49,442 bases of DNA, from the NCBI GenBank assembly GCA_001017865.1, contig LATQ01000283.1, forward strand, positions 1-49,442. The letters are read 5' to 3'. The notes below the pieces were generated by a model, which saw nothing but the letters and a program-made list of their open reading frames with translations, ran no database searches and was not told the origin of the DNA. The position numbers were made by a program, and so were the translations under genes. Numbering within the stretch: position 1 is the stretch's first letter; every line of letters begins with the position of its first letter. Of the stretch, positions 47,350 to 49,442 are shown in pieces. The DNA is from Rhodococcus sp. IITR03 (GTDB taxonomy: Bacteria > Actinomycetota > Actinomycetes > Mycobacteriales > Mycobacteriaceae).

Positions 47350-48086
47350 GCGCACACACCGTCACCCGCCCGCTCATCGTCGGGGACCGCACCTCCTCGG
47401 AACCCCGCACCGTGGCCGATGTCCTGACCGGCTCCGGTGCGGTGGCACCGCCGAACTCACCCGTCCTCGGTGCCCTGGCCGTCGCCTCGCTCGTCTCGCC
47501 CGTTCCCGGTGGCATCCCGACCGGATTCGACTGGAACGCACACGATCCGGTCTCCGTCTCGGACGTCGTGTCCGCGGACACCGTGATCACCCGCGTATAC
47601 GGACGGACCGCGCGCCGCTACATCCGGCTCGTGGACGGGACCGGCGCGGTGCGCGAATCCGGCACCGAGACATGGACCTTCGACGACGAACAGCCGGCGG
47701 TTCCCGAACTGGACTTCTGCGCACCGGCCTGGGGAGCGCTGCTCGCCGAGAGCCTCTCGGAAGACCGGGAATTCACTTCGTCGCTGTCCACCTGGGACGG
47801 CACCATCGGATTGCGCAGCGGCGAGACCGAACTGCACCTGCGCATCTACAAGGGGCGCATCGTCGACGTCACCCGGCGCACCCCGCACGGCGCGACGTTC
47901 ACCTTCGTCGCACCCGACCACGCCTGGGCCGATCTCGTCCTGTCCGAGGAGAACGACTTCATGCGCCGCGCCATCCGCGGCGAATTCTCCTCCACCGGAG
48001 ACGGATACGAGTACCTGCGCCTGACCAAGCCGCTCAACACGATCATCGGGCACGCCCGTGCCCTCGCCCGAAAGGCCCGCTCATGA
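47346..48086 (+). CDS. Two-domain protein: hotdog-like N-terminus and SCP2 sterol-binding-like C-terminus
   Basis: A complete 246-residue frame. The N-terminal 115 residues (VITRVYGRTARRYIRLVDGTGAVRESGTETWTF) resemble the short hotdog-type domains of acyl-CoA hydratase relatives. The C-terminal part (ELHLRIYKGRIVDVTRRTPHGATFTFVAPDHAWADLVL, then FMRRAIRGEFSSTGDGYEYLRLTKPLNTIIGHAR) resembles SCP2 lipid-binding domains. The overlaps ATGA at both ends place it in the operon. It probably carries or processes the acyl-CoA used by its neighbours. Domain names are from motif impression, not search. Confidence 0.6.
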   Translation: MSAHTVTRPLIVGDRTSSEPRTVADVLTGSGAVAPPNSPVLGALAVASLVSPVPGGIPTGFDWNAHDPVSVSDVVSADTVITRVYGRTARRYIRLVDGTGAVRESGTETWTFDDEQPAVPELDFCAPAWGALLAESLSEDREFTSSLSTWDGTIGLRSGETELHLRIYKGRIVDVTRRTPHGATFTFVAPDHAWADLVLSEENDFMRRAIRGEFSSTGDGYEYLRLTKPLNTIIGHARALARKARS

Positions 48087-48957
48087 TCGAGGCCCGCTAC
48101 CTGGAGATCGGCGGAGCGCTCGGCTTCGTCGAGATCGTCACTCCCGACGCACGATCCGGCAACGCGCTCGACGCGACCGACCTGCCCACCGTCCTGTGCA
48201 TCCACACCGCCGGCCAGAGCGGCGTGCAGTGGCGCCACGGTGCCCGCGATCTCGCCGACCGCGGCTACCGGGTGATCGTCCCCGACCTGCCCGGCCACGG
48301 ACGTTCCGAACCCGCACCCGGGGGCCCGTCACAAGCCTGATCACCTACGGCGACTGGTTGTGCGAGGTGCTCGACGCGCTCCGGATCGACCGGCCGTTCG
48401 TCATGGGCTGCTCGATCGGGGGCAAGCTCACCCTCGAACTCGCGACCCGCCCGGACCGTCCGCTGTCCGGGGCCGTCGCGATGGAAGCCGAACCCGGCCC
48501 GGGCCGCGTCAACGTCGCCGGTCTGCGCCGCGAACTCGAGGACGTCGCCGGACCGTCGCGCTCCGAGCGCACCTATCTGGGAACCCTTGCATCCGTGGGG
48601 CGCTCGGTTCCGGAGGCGAAGGCGCACACGATCGCGCTCATGCACAAGCGGGAGGACCCGGAGATCTCGTCGTCCGACCTGATCGGCTGGGGAACCCACG
48701 ACGTGCGCGACCGCCTCGACCGCCTGACCGCACCGATCCACCTCGTCGCCGGCGTCGACGACCCGTGGATCGACCCCGACGCCGTGGCCCGGGCCGCAGA
48801 GACCATCAACGACGCACTTCCCGGACGCGCCCGCTTCACGGCATTGGCCGGCATCGGGCACTATCCGATGGAGGAGATCGACGACTTCGCCGCGCTCGCC
48901 GACACCTGGATCGGTGAGCTGCGCCGGGTCGCTGTTCCCGAGGAGGCAGCGCTGTGA
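48083..48957 (+). CDS. Alpha/beta hydrolase (one frameshift)
   Basis: N-terminus FVEIVTPDARSGNALDATDLPTVLCIHTAGQSGVQWRHGARDLADRGYRVIVPDLPGHGRSEPAPGG is in one frame. A missing base near 48328 moves to VTSLITYGDWLCEVLDALRIDRPFVMGCSIGGKL, where GCSIGG holds the nucleophile Ser. The acid is in GVDDPWIDP and the His in GIGHYPMEE. About 292 residues. It may cleave an acyl-CoA or ring-opened intermediate. ATGA and GTGA overlaps connect it to the genes on both sides. Confidence 0.87.
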
Positions 48958-49442
48958 CCACCACCCGCACCGACACCCTGCCCGCACTGCTCGACGGCCT
49001 CGTCGCCGCGAATGCGGACGCCCCGATCGCCTACGACATCGTCGACGACGTGGCGGTGGCCCGCAGCCGCGGAGAGTTCCGCGACCGGGTCGAGGCCGTG
49101 CGCAGTGAACTCGACGGAATCGGCCTGCGCGCCGGCCAGTGCATCGCGGTGATGTTGCCGAACTGGTCCGACGCACTCGTGTGGCAGTTCGCAGCCTCCG
49201 CGCTCGGCGCCCATGTCATCGGTGTCAACACCCGCTACAACACCCGCGAGGTCGCGCACATCCTCACTGCTGCGCGACCTGCCGTCGTGGCCGTGCCGGC
49301 CGCCTTCCACGGACTCGACCTGTTCGGCCGGCTCACCGAGGCCGCGGCGTCCGTCCCCGACGTGGCCACCCCGGTGGTCGCGGTGGTGCCCGGACCCGGC
49401 GAACGCGTCGGCGTCCCCGGCGACTTCGACCTCGGCGGTCGG
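48954..49442 (+). CDS. Acyl-CoA synthetase / AMP-binding protein, 3'-truncated by the window end
   Basis: GTG 48954 overlaps the hydrolase stop (GTGA). The 163 visible codons are open with LPALLDGLVAANADAPIAYD, RAGQCIAVMLPNWSDALVWQFAASALGAHVIGVNTRYNTREVAHIL, the N-terminal domain of class I adenylate-forming enzymes (the MLPN and ALGA...NTRYN pattern). The ATP-binding P-loop and later motifs lie beyond the window. It would activate a carboxylic acid to its CoA ester for the acyl-CoA dehydrogenase of the same operon. Confidence 0.85.
   Translation, partial: MTTTRTDTLPALLDGLVAANADAPIAYDIVDDVAVARSRGEFRDRVEAVRSELDGIGLRAGQCIAVMLPNWSDALVWQFAASALGAHVIGVNTRYNTREVAHILTAARPAVVAVPAAFHGLDLFGRLTEAAASVPDVATPVVAVVPGPGERVGVPGDFDLGGR

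Noticed and set aside
1..49442. CRISPR array, rRNA operon or insertion sequence
   Set aside because: No regularly spaced repeats, rRNA-like sequence, transposase or terminal inverted repeats with target duplications were seen by eye.

Overview
The window reads as a high-GC actinobacterial chromosome segment, most likely Rhodococcus or a close relative. Signs of this are strong G/C bias at third codon positions, GTG starts, and steroid-type catabolic families (HsaA/B/C/D-like enzymes, KstD-like flavoproteins, family III CoA-transferases). The genus is inferred from gene content and was not tested. Many genes are split by single-base frameshifts. At every junction I examined, adding back one base, nearly always a G or C in a short run, restores a family-typical protein. 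I therefore annotate these as single genes with probable sequence errors rather than as true pseudogenes.

Layout. 1-3.9 kb: regulators and small redox proteins (GntR/FCD fragment, DoxX-like protein, flavin reductase, MarR, IclR, a hypothetical). 4-10.7 kb: a dipeptide/oligopeptide-type ABC importer, with permeases and ATPases on the minus strand and a divergent binding lipoprotein on the plus strand. 10.9-30.8 kb: a long plus-strand catabolic block with a single family III CoA-transferase, an amidohydrolase_2 protein, a double-length CoA-transferase, a GntR regulator, an HsaA-like oxygenase, a second amidohydrolase, an extradiol dioxygenase, a KstD-like flavoprotein, an APH-fold kinase, an SDR, a CocE-type esterase, an HsaD-like C-C hydrolase, a small conserved protein, two more KstD-like flavoproteins and a class I aminotransferase. 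Many of these genes overlap by 4 bases, as in an operon. Together they look like a meta-cleavage pathway: CoA activation and ring dehydrogenation, hydroxylation of a phenol by HsaA with FMNH2 probably from the flavin reductase at 1.3 kb, extradiol cleavage, and hydrolysis of the ring-opened product. The substrate cannot be read from sequence.

30.8-32.8 kb: a gene-poor stretch with strong palindromes and a decayed three-gene minus-strand operon. 32.8-36.8 kb: an FMN-type glutamate synthase-like protein divergent from a YdeP-type molybdopterin oxidoreductase. 36.9-40 kb: an MBL hydrolase, TspO and a carotenoid-cleavage-type oxygenase. 40-41.2 kb: a two-gene cassette resembling an antitoxin and a PIN-domain toxin. 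41.2-49.4 kb: a small membrane protein, a second APH-fold kinase, an acetate-type symporter with its DUF485 partner and a SnoaL-like protein (minus strand), then a divergent TetR and an acyl-CoA operon (acyl-CoA dehydrogenase, SCP2-like protein, alpha/beta hydrolase, acyl-CoA synthetase cut by the window end).
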